Shown in pieces: positions 10,550 through 21,129 of a stretch of 64,000 nt of DNA. The notes under the pieces were generated by a model, which was not told the DNA's origin, made no database searches, and was given only the letters and a program-made list of their open reading frames with translations. The stretch is taken from positions 186,001 to 250,000 of the forward strand of contig BSBK01007736.1 of the NCBI GenBank assembly GCA_027943335.1. Direction: 5' to 3'. Source of the stretch: Chamaecyparis obtusa. Lineage: Eukaryota > Streptophyta > Pinopsida > Cupressales > Cupressaceae. The position numbers and the translations under genes were made by a program. The first letter of the stretch is position 1; each line of letters starts with the position of its first letter.

Positions 10550-11752
10550 TGTTGGAAATATTGTTGGAATTATTTGCATTCATTATTTTGTTATTGATGT
10601 CAATATATATTTCAATAAGGGAATCTAGAAGTTATAGACAACCTGGATAGATAGGTTATAGAGAATAGTATAGATGATGTATGGTGACTGAGCTCCTCAG
10701 AGCTGAGATTTGGGTAAAATTTCATGTTTACTACATGTGGTTATGTTTGCATATGTTTATATGCTCATTTTATCAAGTTATGGATGAATTGGAAAAGACT
10801 AGTTACGGCCATTGACTAGGAAACTCATAGAGTTGGTCTCAGTGTGTGAAGTATATCTTCAATATGAAATTGGATTAAGCCTTGCGAACTTAAGGAATGT
10901 CAAAACACACATGGGAGAGTCTATTGTGTGATCTTAGAGTACTTTTGTAATTGGTGATGTCATTTGTGGTGTGTACTCCAATAAAGATTCATTTGGAAGC
11001 CGACCCAGGAGTGGTAGCATGTTCTTGATTAATCAAATATGGATTAATGTTGTGGCTGACTATTTTATGATTTAGAATTGTTTTAATATTGTTAAGGATA
11101 TTGTGTGTATCCTCGTATGGTTCTATGTGATTTTTATTTTATATGAAAGGTCCTATAATTGGCTGTCCTAGGAATTATGTATGTAACTTGTATATAAGGA
11201 AGTCTTTCCTTATGATTATGGTGTACGAATAATGTGTGATCCAGTGGACTACAAGGACTTCTGAAATGGAATAGGTGGTGCATTGAGGCGCAAGAAAGAA
11301 ACTGCCTTGGCAAAGGTTAGTTCTAGAATTCAATTCAAATATTATTATTGTAAATCTTTGTGATCTTTGGACAATGAGTCTTGAAGGTGGATTTAGCCTT
11401 CCTTTGGTCAAGTGACCATGCCATGAGCCATCTTGTAAAACCTTTAATAGGGTTGTGACTCCTAACTAGACATGTCCTATGACAAGGACTATACTATTGT
11501 ACTTGATCAACTCCTAACAAGGCTAGAACTCTTTGTCAGGTTATTATACACATAGTACTAATTTTTGGGTACCATCCCCATAGGGGTTTTTCCCTCAACA
11601 GGGTTTTCCTCATAAAATATTGGTTTTATTGTGTTATGGTTGGTTTTCTTTGTGCATATGGTTTATATTTAGAATTAATATTAATAAGTATGCATCAATT
11701 GATTCACCAGCCCCCCCCCCTCTTAGTTGATTGTGAAATTGTTACTTTAACA
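10550..11752 (+). repeat. 3' LTR of Copia A (about 1203 bp)
   Basis: It starts TGTTGGAAATATTG right after the polypurine tract and ends in a C-rich stretch followed by TTTAACA. That is the usual end of this Copia LTR type, which often has a CCCCCCTCT run shortly before the terminus (here a C10 run at 11711-11720). The next base begins element B coding sequence. Confidence 0.75.
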
Positions 11753-13409
11753 TAAAGATGTTAAAGAAGCATGTATTGATGAGAGTTGGATGAAAGAAAT
11801 GAAGGAGGAACTTGATAAAATTGAAAATAATAAGACTTGGATCCTTATTCCCAGACCTATTGACAAGAATGTGATCGGTACTAGGTGAGTAATCATAAAT
11901 AAGTCAAACGAAGATGGTAAAGTGGTTTGGAACAAAGAAAGACTAGTATGTAAAGGTTATTCACAAATGGAAGGTATAGATTTTACTAAGACTTTTTCCC
12001 CTATTGCTAGACTTGAAGCTGTTAGACCACTTCTTTCATATGAAACTTATAAGAAATTTAAGGTTTATCAGATGGATGTTAAGTCAACATTCTTAAAGGG
12101 TGAACTAGATGAAGATGTTTATATTGAGAATCTTGATGGTTTAAATCTAATTGAAGAAGGAGATATGGTTTACAACTTGTAGAAAGCCTTGTATGGATTA
12201 AACCAAACTCCTAGAGCCTGGTATGCTAGATTGGATAGGTATTTGACAAGGATTGGTTTTAGCAAAGGTATGGTAGGTAGTAATTTATATTTCAAAATAG
12301 TTGATGGTAATATCTTGATTGATGAAGTATTTGTTGATGATATCATATGTGGTGGAAATGATGAGTTGAGTGGAGGTTTTTCTCATGAAATGCAAAAAAA
12401 ATTTAAGATTTCTATGATCGGTGAAATGAAATTCTTTCTTGGATTGCAAGTTACATAGCTAGATAAAGGAATTTTCATTACTCAGTCTAAGTATGTCAGA
12501 GAATTATTGAAGAAATTTGGTATGGAATATTGAAAATAGGTAGGAATCCCTCTAGTTACTGGTTGTAATCTGACTTAGGATGATGATTCTTCTTTTGTTA
12601 ATCAAACACTATATAGATCTATGATCATTAGATTTCAATATCTAACTCACTCTAGACCGAAATATCACATGCTATTGGAATTGTTTCAAGATTTCAAGTT
12701 GAACGGGAGGAATCTCATATGGTTTTTGTGAAAAGAATTTTCAAATACTTGAAGGGTACAGTTGACTATGGATTATGGTATGATAGAGATGATGACTTCA
12801 TACTATGTGCATACACTGATGTTGAATGGGAAGGTTATATGAATGATATAAAAAGTACTAGTGGAGGCACATTCTTCTTGGGTAAGAAATTGGTTTCTTG
12901 GACTAGTAAGAAGTGAGATTGTATTTCTCAATCTACTGGTGAAGTTGATTATGTTGTTGTTGCAATTAAATTTAATAAATTTATTTAGATGAAAAAATGT
13001 TGAAGTACATAAGGATAAACACTCAAGAACCTATTTTTATTCACTATAATAACTCTACAACTATAAATATTTCAAAGACTCATGTTTTGCATTCAAAGGA
13101 AAATCATATTTCTATTAAGTATCATGTCTTAAGGGATCGGGTAAATGAAAAATAAGTGAAGTTATAATTTGTGCCTTCTAAGGTACAAATTGTTGATATC
13201 TTTATAAAGCCTTTATTGAGGGATACTTTTCAGTATCTTAGGAAAAATCTTGGGGTGATAGCCCCTCCGGATTAGAGATAATGATACTAAGGATAACGTC
13301 ACTCTAGAGAGTCTATCAGAATATTTTTTGCTGGATTGATGATTTTGGGGGATTAATCCTTAGGGGGGAGCATTCTTATGGTTATTTCCTGGTTAGATAT
13401 GTTTCATAT
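11753..13409 (+). pseudogene. Copia element B, RT and RNase H remnant
   Basis: The segment starts in mid-gene (KEACIDESW.KEMKEEL) and continues with IPRPIDKNVIGTR near 11848. RT motifs include CKGYSQMEGIDFTKTFSP near 11952, RLEAVRPLLSYE, YQMDVKSTFLKGELDEDVY near 12067-12120, LYGLNQTPRAWYARLD near 12190, and FVDDI near 12331-12346 as the active-site box. RNase H has YTDVEWEGYMNDIKSTSGGTFF near 12811-12875. A G-rich tract lies at 13363-13370. Stops near 11888, 12180, 12457 and 12914 make it a pseudogene. Its 5' part is separated by the element A insertion and its 3' LTR is cut off by element C. Confidence 0.85.
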
Positions 13410-13909
13410 TGTTGGTATAATTAAGTATTCACTAATTATAATTTTCTTAAGTTTACTTAGGGTAATGCATTCACATATTAGTTGTCATTGAGCCACCTAG
13501 GAGTTTGCATTTCCTTTTAGCACATGGTGTAGGAGAATTCCACTTTAGGTGTAAGATCTACCTTTAATGCTCTTATCACATTATCATCCTCTCATTGGTG
13601 CACATGGTGCACATACTTTGTTGTACAATAGAGGATGATCCACCTTTGGTGGACATGTGATTCCACCTAGTGTGGTTGATAGCTTATCATCTTCTTATCA
13701 CGTATTCTTATTGCATTGCCTATATATTCAAGCATATCTACATTGTACTTGGATGGATTGATGGATTGATTGCATCCATTATCATTTGATTATCAATCAT
13801 CATTGAATTCAGTCATTTGAGGATCATTTCATTTTGTCTCTCTTGTTGTGCTATCTATTGAGCTTATAGATCTTGGTGTTTTATTCTTTTCCTTAGGAAA
13901 ATTATGACA
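13410..13909 (+). repeat. 5' LTR of Copia C (about 500 bp)
   Basis: It starts TGTTGGTATAATT, ends ATTATGACA, and is followed at once by a tRNA-Met-type PBS, so it is a 5' LTR. It also contains an imperfect palindrome near 13760-13800 (GATTGATGG / CATCATTG area). Confidence 0.65.
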
Positions 13910-13922
13910 TGGTGTCAAAGCC
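13910..13922 (+). other. Primer-binding site of Copia C
   Basis: TGGTGTCAAAGCC differs by two transitions from the standard plant initiator-Met PBS TGGTATCAGAGCC and abuts the LTR end. Confidence 0.7.
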
Positions 13923-15876
13923 AAAGGATTTTCATTGCATAGTCATTGGAGAGCTCTTTGCTTCAACTTTTGGATGGCTATGATTTAGTTCAAGAGGTGA
14001 AGTAGCTTGTGGGAGCATCTAGAGTAAGATATGGCCTTACCATTGTGTCTAGGTGGTCATTTTGGTGAATTTTGACTATAAATTTGCCTATATTGGGAAA
14101 AAGTCAAATTTGAGGCAAATTTTTTTACAAATCAGGCTTTCATTTTCACATCTAGTTAATTTTCATCAACTTTTCAATTATTTCCATTTTTAAATTATGA
14201 GATCTAGAAATAATTCTGTCAATTCTAGAAATTATTCTGTCTTTTTTGTAGCATATTATTTTTCTCCAAAAAATTGCTGGCCTTTTTGGCCTATATTTGT
14301 TAGTTTAATGTAAGGTTGCAGGAAACCCAAAGAATATTCAACAACCAGGTAGTCAACCCCCAACAAAAACATCAATATAGTCAACATCAGGCTATCAAAT
14401 CACAGACCAAACTGTCTACCCAAGCCGCAATCCACCAATAAGAAATCATGACAACATACCCCCGAGCTCCATCTAACTAGTGACTGATCACCGAGTAAGG
14501 TGTTGTGGTATTGGAAATTTAAAAACAAAAAAGGTCCATCCCACAATGAATGTGGCACTAATCCCACATCACCACACACAAACCAATTTACCTTGGCGAG
14601 CTCTATGAATTCAAGCTCCGTAACTTCACCCTAGGCTTAGAGACTTCACCTCAGGATCAAAGACTTCACCTTAGCCTGACTGCAACTTGGCTACTCAACT
14701 TAGATTCCAGACTGCACATCAAGTTGAATCCTCAAATCGTCTTCCAGATCAGTGAGCTCCCAGATATAACTCACTGATATTCTTACACCATCTAGCTCGG
14801 TGACTTAATTCACCATTTCCAAGCTCCTTCTCAGATTGCTGGTGAGATACACATTGCCCAGCTTAGTGATTTGTCTCCCTAGCTTTCTATATCCACAAAC
14901 ATCATTAGCCTATCACATTTGAACATGTGTCATCGTAGCAAGATTGGTATTTAAAAAAAAATTACATTTTTGATAGTTTACACTATTTTGAATCTAACGC
15001 CCATTTGGGTGTCACTAGGATAGTTTTCTATTCTATTTTGATGTACATTTAGTTGTCAAATTTAACCCAGCACCTGCATCATCACCCTACTATGTGAAAA
15101 TTGATGGTCATTTGACCGTCATTTCTAGGCAATTTTGCACTTCTGTGACGACCATTTGGATGTCAAATTTTGGCTCATTTGTTGCTGACATTAGCGAGGT
15201 TTGAAAATTTAGCAGCCCTCACCATTTGTAGTTTTGAATTTGTAGTCCAACTTCAAGAGGCCATAACTTGGTCATCCAAGCTCCAAATTAAGTGCAATTT
15301 TTTTTTAATTTTGGCCAGAATGTCCTGAACTTTTCAATGGTGGTGTTATTTTTTGGTTTTGGTGCATGTATTTGATATAAATTATAGATTTTGGTGACTT
15401 TACCTATCTAATCCCCATTTTTACAACTTTAGAGGCTCCATTTAGGCTCATACAAACACATTTTCAAGTGGCATTTTTTTAAAAGTGTATAATTTTCTGA
15501 GTAATTTCCATATTTTCTATCAAATTGTAGCATTATTTGGACAAAAATATCACTTTCATATCTAGGTCCTTTATTGGCCTTGTATGATCATTGTAATGCT
15601 TGGATCTTGATTTGATTATGAGCTATATTGATTTGAGTATGATTTGGCCTCATTGAGTTGGTTGTAAACATCAAAAATCAGAAGTCCACTTTGGCCCATT
15701 TTGGCAAGTGACAATTGTACACGCACTAAATATAAAGTGCCAAAAGCATCAATTTTTTTTATTTTTCTTTATTTTTTTTTTGGGGGGGGGCGGGGGTTTT
15801 CTTTGATTGAGTGAATTTGGGAGCTGTCTTGTGTGCTTGTGTCTCTTTTTCTCTTGTGTTCTTTCATTTTTACATC
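13923..15876. other. Leader of Copia C, non-coding
   Basis: No gene seen. 14310-14960 differs in composition (C-rich, with repeated AGACTTCACC and AGCTC words) from the T-rich sequence on both sides and may be a separate small insertion. A homopolymer stretch (T9 then G10, C, G5) lies at 15772-15797, just before gag. Confidence 0.4.
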
Positions 15877-16669
15877 ATGGGTTCACCTAGATGTCCATTG
15901 TTAACTTCAAATAACTATACTACATGGAAAGATAAAGTATGGAGTAAACTAATGGAAAATGATTTAAATATATATGTAAATAAAATAATTAAAGAACCCA
16001 TTGGTCATAATGTGGATGATAATACAAAAAATGATTTGAAAATCAAAGACAATATGGCTTTAGGAATTATAAGGATTTGTGTTCATGAAGATGTCTTCTT
16101 CCACATTTCAAGCTTTAAGGATGCCAAGGGTGCTTGCGCAAAACTTGAAGATTTTTATGGTAAAGTGGATGAGGAAAAATGATTCTCAATTGAGGTTGAT
16201 CTACTTCTCTAGGATCCTAGGAATTTTGACACAATTCAAGACTATGTCAACAAATCCAATGAGTTGAGAGCACAACTTAAGGATTGTGGTAATGCCATGA
16301 AGGATGATAAGTTGATTCATCACATCTTGAAGAGAATACCTTCAGAATATGAAAATTTTGTCTCAAGTTACAATACTCACAATTTGACCTTGGGAAATGC
16401 CTTCACTAAGCCTTCATTTGATGTATTTGCAGAAGTGTTGATGGTGGAATAGTCAAAGTTGATAGATATGGGTATTCTTAAGTCTTCAAAGTCCATGACA
16501 TTGATGAGTAATAATGAGAACCAAAGAAATCAAGGTGGAAAAATTTTCAACAAAAAAGAGAAGTGGAAGTCAAAATCACAATCAAAGATACAACAACCTT
16601 CCTCCTCACAACAAATAAATTTGTCTTTTACCAAGAAGGGAAACAACAATAAGAAGGACAAGTTATTTT
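15877..16669 (+). pseudogene. Copia C gag (UBN2/DUF4219-type), broken
   Basis: The ATG at 15877 starts MGSPRCPLLTSNNYTTWK, the usual opening of Copia gag, with W-K-x-x-W-S spacing. The same frame continues through NELRAQLKDCGNAMKDDKL near 16260 and HILKRIPSEYENFV near 16321, as expected for gag. Stops at 16180 (TGA), near 16210 (TAG) and at 16450 (TAG) break it. The Lys/Ser/Gln-rich stretch (16530-16660) leads into the CCHC knuckle, which is cut by the hAT insertion at 16670. Confidence 0.8.
16662..16669 (+). repeat. Left target-site duplication of the hAT
   Basis: GTTATTTT, identical to 28143-28150. It lies in Copia C gag. Confidence 0.92.
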
Positions 16670-16683
16670 CAGAGATAACTTTA
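16670..16683 (+). repeat. Left terminal inverted repeat of the hAT
   Basis: CAGAGATAACTTTA, matching the reverse complement of 28129-28142 at 13 of 14 positions. Confidence 0.9.
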
Positions 16684-16684
16684 G

Positions 16685-17075
16685 TGGCGAATCTTCGCCT
16701 TTTCGCGATCCCGTCTGACGGGTCAATCGTCATTTGGTGAATAGAGCACGCAACGCAGGTCAACTACATCATCGGATATTTATTAGATTTGGGTCCAACG
16801 CCCGGGGTAGTCGCCCATTAGTTATCACATGATTGGTCAAAACTATCGGTGCAATCGCCAATGCAATATACGTTTTGGATACATTTATTTTAAACATATC
16901 GCCAGCTTTTGCATGCTGTTTCTTATTGGCCCACGTTCTTTCGCCATTACTACAACCAAATAATTTTCCCTTGGGTTGGGCGTCGCCAACCATTTTTCAG
17001 ATGTGTGTCGACCACCAGCCCCGTTTAGCCAACTGTTTCCTACTGTGGGCTTGCATAGGAAGGTGCGTTTCGCCT
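16685..17075. promoter_or_regulatory. Left subterminal TCGCC motif array
   Basis: TCGCC-containing hexamers occur at 16694, 16811, 16855, 16899, 16941, 16983 and 17070, plus one inverted copy (TGGCGA) at 16685. Several are spaced close to 42-44 bp (16811, 16855, 16899, 16941, 16983). Subterminal motif clusters bound by transposase are known in hAT elements such as Ac. That this motif plays that role is inference. Confidence 0.55.
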
Positions 17076-17129
17076 GCATTTGAAATTCCCGCTTGTTAAT
17101 CCTGCCTAATTCACCAACCTAGATTGGAC

Positions 17130-17137
17130 TATAAAAT
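17130..17137 (+). promoter_or_regulatory. Candidate TATA box of the transposase gene
   Basis: TATAAAAT with an inverted CCAAT (ATTGG) just upstream, about 410 bp before the transposase ATG. A T-rich tract ending TTTTTTGCAG at 17518-17527 looks like a splice acceptor, so a 5' UTR intron is likely. Confidence 0.45.
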
Positions 17138-17543
17138 ATTATTATTCTACACAGTTCACTCTTTTCTGGTCTGGAGACTGGCATTTCTTATTGCTGCCGA
17201 ACTTTCAGAGTGCTGAGTGCATTGGCCATTGACTCGTGGACCCTGGTTTTTTTAAAAGGCAAGTGCTTTTTAATTTATTTTTTATGTCAACAGTGGTACT
17301 GGACCACTGGTACAGTGGTACTGGTTATTTTTTTAGTTTTACTGTCCAGTGTAATGCTAAGATAGCCTATAGGTTTGCGAATTATATTGGCCCTTGGGTA
17401 GTACCGTAGACTGTAGTACCGTAGCAGTAGAACCCATTTTTTGAGAATGAATCATATTATTGTTATTATATGTAGTCTAAGTAGTTGAGTCTTTTGTTCA
17501 ACAACTAAGTTGATATATTTTTTGCAGCCTTTATCGGTTTTCC

Positions 17544-20366
17544 ATGTCAAATAAGAGGGGTAACAGGGGTTCCGGTAGGATCCCTGAATGCCAAGAGAAG
17601 CCACCATTACCAAAACGCAGAACCATAGTAGCATATTTTGGTGGTGGAAATGTTGGCAAGCTACAAGATTCACAAGTTAGATCTCCAGTTGAAAAAGGAG
17701 ATTCATCACAAGTTGGACCCTCAGACCATATTGAAGTTCAAGTTGGTGAACCTGATATCTCAGTCGAGGATGAACTTGAACATGATTTGGAGGCACTTCC
17801 CCTAAGTAGGGAGTCACAAACTGAGATTATAGAGTTGGAGTCGGTCCTGGACCAGTCGGGTGAGAAAACCAAAACTGATTCCATAAATCATGCTCATGCA
17901 CAAAAGGGGAAAAGAAAATTGGGATCGACGAAAGATCGATCTCGCTGGGATCTGTCCCAAAGGAGTTTTCAGTTAGAATGGGTGGAAAAGTACTGGCTCA
18001 TTGAACCAGTGCCCAATCCAATTGATGGTGCGCCTCCTACTGAATGCAGATGTAACATTTGCACAGAGATAACAAAGAAGGAGAAGAGGTTGCAGCTTAA
18101 AATTGATACCATAGAAAAGCATGTCGGTAAAGTTTACAAGAAGGAAATTATAGATGGAGTTGAAAAATCCATGCTAACTTGGAAAACAAAGGACAACTGT
18201 CTGCATATCAGGAATGCCAAAAAATATGAGTTACACTAGCAATTACGGGATAAGCGTTCTGCAGTAAAAGGTTCCATTAAAGATTTCATTGGGAAAGCAA
18301 CGGAAGTGCAAAATATGGGAAAAGTAGTTCAATTAAGTGTGGTCTTTTATTTATTGAGTAGAGGACGTCCTATGACAGACTACCCTTCAATTCCTACCTT
18401 ATTACACTTTTTGAAAACTTAAAACTATCCGAACAGTCACTGGTCAGTAAACAGCGGATGGGAATGGGCTAGATGTCTTGCACAGGTTGAAAAAGAAGAT
18501 ATGAAGGAAAAAATAAAAGACTCAAATTTCATTGCATTGTCTCTAGATGAAGTTACAGCAATTGATAATACTTCCTGGGTGTGCATGCATGTTTATACTG
18601 TAAACAATCTTTGTCGTCAACCATTTATACTATCTGTTGCTAAATTGAATTGTAGTGCGATAGCTGAAAATTTATATGAATTATTAAAGACTACTCTAAT
18701 TGAATCTGGAGGTTTGGATAGCATGGAGATTGCCAAAAAGTTGGTGTGTGTTGGAGCAGATGGAGCTTCGGTTATGCAAGGTCATAAAGGTGGTCTTTGC
18801 AAAAAGATCAAGGATGATTTGGCACCCTACGCTATTCCCATTCATTGCATGGCCCATCGAATGAATCTAGCTTTTGGAATTGTTAGCAATTTTGGTTGTG
18901 TAAGTAAAGTGGAATCTCTAATCAAAGAGATTTACCAATACTTCTGTCGAAGTCCAAAACGAGTCCGGGAATTTCAATACTTTTCTCAAGGACTTACTGA
19001 TGGGAAGAAGCTTCTTAAAGACAATGATACCAGATGGATCTCTTTGGATGGACGGGCACATCGAGTAATGTCTGAATACCCATCATTGCTTGGACTAATC
19101 CACTCTGTGCGAGACAGATTCCCTCGGCTATATTCAAGCCTAACTAATGTTAAGGTACTCTTAACTTTAGCAGCTATTCTCCCCATGCTACAGGACATGA
19201 GAAATATTATAAAAAAGGTTCAACAAAGAGGTATGTACATTGCAGAATATAATAAGCTGCGTAAAATGACATGTAGTAGCCTGGATACTCTGTATCGATT
19301 ACTACCATTAGATGAATCAAAGTTTGCAAAGTGGATAGAAATCACAGATTTGAACAATCCTGGGAACTTTTTACATATTGGTGCAAATGATGAGGTATAT
19401 GCCAGGGTACGTGGAGTTGACATACCAATGCAGTACTATGCCCGCGTCAACCCCGACAAAGTAGGAAGTGAAGTTGAATCAGAACCAGAGAAGGTACTTT
19501 CACGTGTTACAAGTGAAGACTTCAAGAAGATCAAAGACTCTGTGCTTGACTCTGTCAAGCGAGTTTGCTACAATCTTTCATCAGAAATCAGAGACAGATT
19601 CCCTCCAGAGGAACTGCTCAAAGCAATGTCAATTGTTTTTCCACAATATTGGTCTCTAAACTGTCCGACTGATTTTCGAAGAAGGATGACGACTCTGATT
19701 CAGCATTTTTGCAAACCTAAAGTAATCAATGGAATCACTATAAATGGAATTTTAGATGAATCTCGACTGAGAGATCAATCATATTCTTTTGCAAACATAA
19801 TGAGGGAACAATATGCTCTTATGGAGAACCCAAATGAAGAGGGAGCGGTAACAAAGCTTTGGAAAAACCTTGGTCAGAGCAATCAGTTGAGAGAGGCAAT
19901 ACCAGAATATTTCAAGCTTACCGATTTATGTTTGACAATGATATTGGGTTCAGTGGAGGATGAGAGAGTTTTTAGTACTTTGGGCTTCCTAAAGTCAAAG
20001 GTTAGAAACAAATTAGACAAAAATTTGGATAATTGTCTGAGGCTCTATAATTCTAGGTATAAGGTAGAAAATTTCCCTTATGACAGGGCTATCAGCATTT
20101 GGAGAAAACAATGTCAAAGAAGAGGGATTGCCAACATTTCAAACCCAAGTGGCAGTGGTAGTGGTGGTGGCAATGGTAGTGGCAGTGGTTCATATCCTGA
20201 TATTGGAAGCAATGAAGATGATGTTGACTTTGGCATGCATAGTGAGTCTGACGCTGACAGTGAATCTGAAGAAAACACAACGAACAATCAAATGTTGTAT
20301 GCAATAAATGAGGAGGATTCTGATTATAGTGATGCTGAGCCGGTCCAGGCGGAATGGCAACTATAG
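17544..20366 (+). pseudogene. hAT transposase (ZNF862/KIAA1586-like group), two in-frame stops
   Basis: One uninterrupted 940-codon frame carries the whole transposase except for TAG at 18237-18239 and TAA at 18420-18422. A basic NLS-like PKRR is near codon 23. A BED-like zinc finger has CNIC at codons 170-173 and H193. The RNase H-like catalytic fold has Asp in LSLDEVT (codon 335), Asp in VGADGAS (codon 406), the CxxH motif CMAH (codons 435-438), TRW (codons 496-498) and Glu in the VEDERVFS region (codons 805-807). That last region is the C-terminal hAT dimerisation segment. A Gly/Ser-rich and acidic tail ends the protein. The ATG at 17544 follows a splice-acceptor-like site. All catalytic motifs are intact. 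Both stops are one C-to-T change from Gln codons, so the gene was lost recently or is read through. Confidence 0.88.
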
Positions 20367-21129
20367 CAGCTTCTCAACCTCAAGTTCTAACTTCTGTGAG
20401 TCAAGTAGTAGGCTAGAAGTAGTAGCTCTGATCTAAGACTCTATCTACTAATTTATTATGTTTGTAGAAGTCAATTTATAGCCTTCATTCACAGTTTCAC
20501 TGTCCTTTTATAGATGCTTAAATGTTTTTTTTGAACATGTTGATAATACAAACTTACATGTTGAGATTTTCATTGATTGTATTTTTGTAACATGTTGAGA
20601 TTTTCATTGATTCTAGTTTCTTTAAGAAATTGTAACATAATGCATTTAACAGAATAAGCTCTATTTAAAAAAAATTGTATTATAATTTATAATTATAAAT
20701 CAGCCTGTAACATAATACATTTAACAATTGTCAATTACAAACAATTACAACCCTTTGCAAATGACTCAACGTCAAATTGAAATGACCCTGAATTCCCTTT
20801 TGCGGATATAAGGGAGCAACAATAGCTGTAGGTCGGTTTGTAATTGTATATATAATCAAATTATTACTACATAATACATTATGTGTGTACAATCACATTG
20901 CCAATTGTACAATTTTTTCTAGTAGGGAAATTTTTTCCATCTGCTGTGTAGTAATAGTATGCCAGTGCCTGGCTGCCCAACTATCCTGATATGCTGGCTC
21001 TTGATTCTTGTAACAATTAACATTAAACAAAGTTGAAATTAAATCCAAATTTTGAAATTAAAGAGAAACAAGTAACAAAATGATTATAGTACTATCACTT
21101 ACTGAGTTGTTACTTCTTAGTGCTATCAG
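20367..21129. other. Spacer between the two convergent hAT genes
   Basis: AT-rich, no ORF recognised. It should hold both 3' UTRs. A short direct repeat (ACATGTTGAGATTTTCATTGAT) occurs twice near 20556-20612. Confidence 0.6.

Larger units (their letters stand above)
8210..11752 (+). mobile_element. Ty1/Copia element A, 3' part (interrupted by the Tat element)
   Basis: The block runs from the C-terminal integrase region through RT and RNase H to a 3' LTR with TG...CA ends. Its 5' portion lies left of the window, beyond the Tat insertion. It ends at 11752, and another Copia RT (element B) starts immediately afterwards in mid-gene, so element A was inserted into element B. The candidate right TSD is TAAAG at 11753-11757, which cannot be compared because the left flank is absent. 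Confidence 0.8.
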
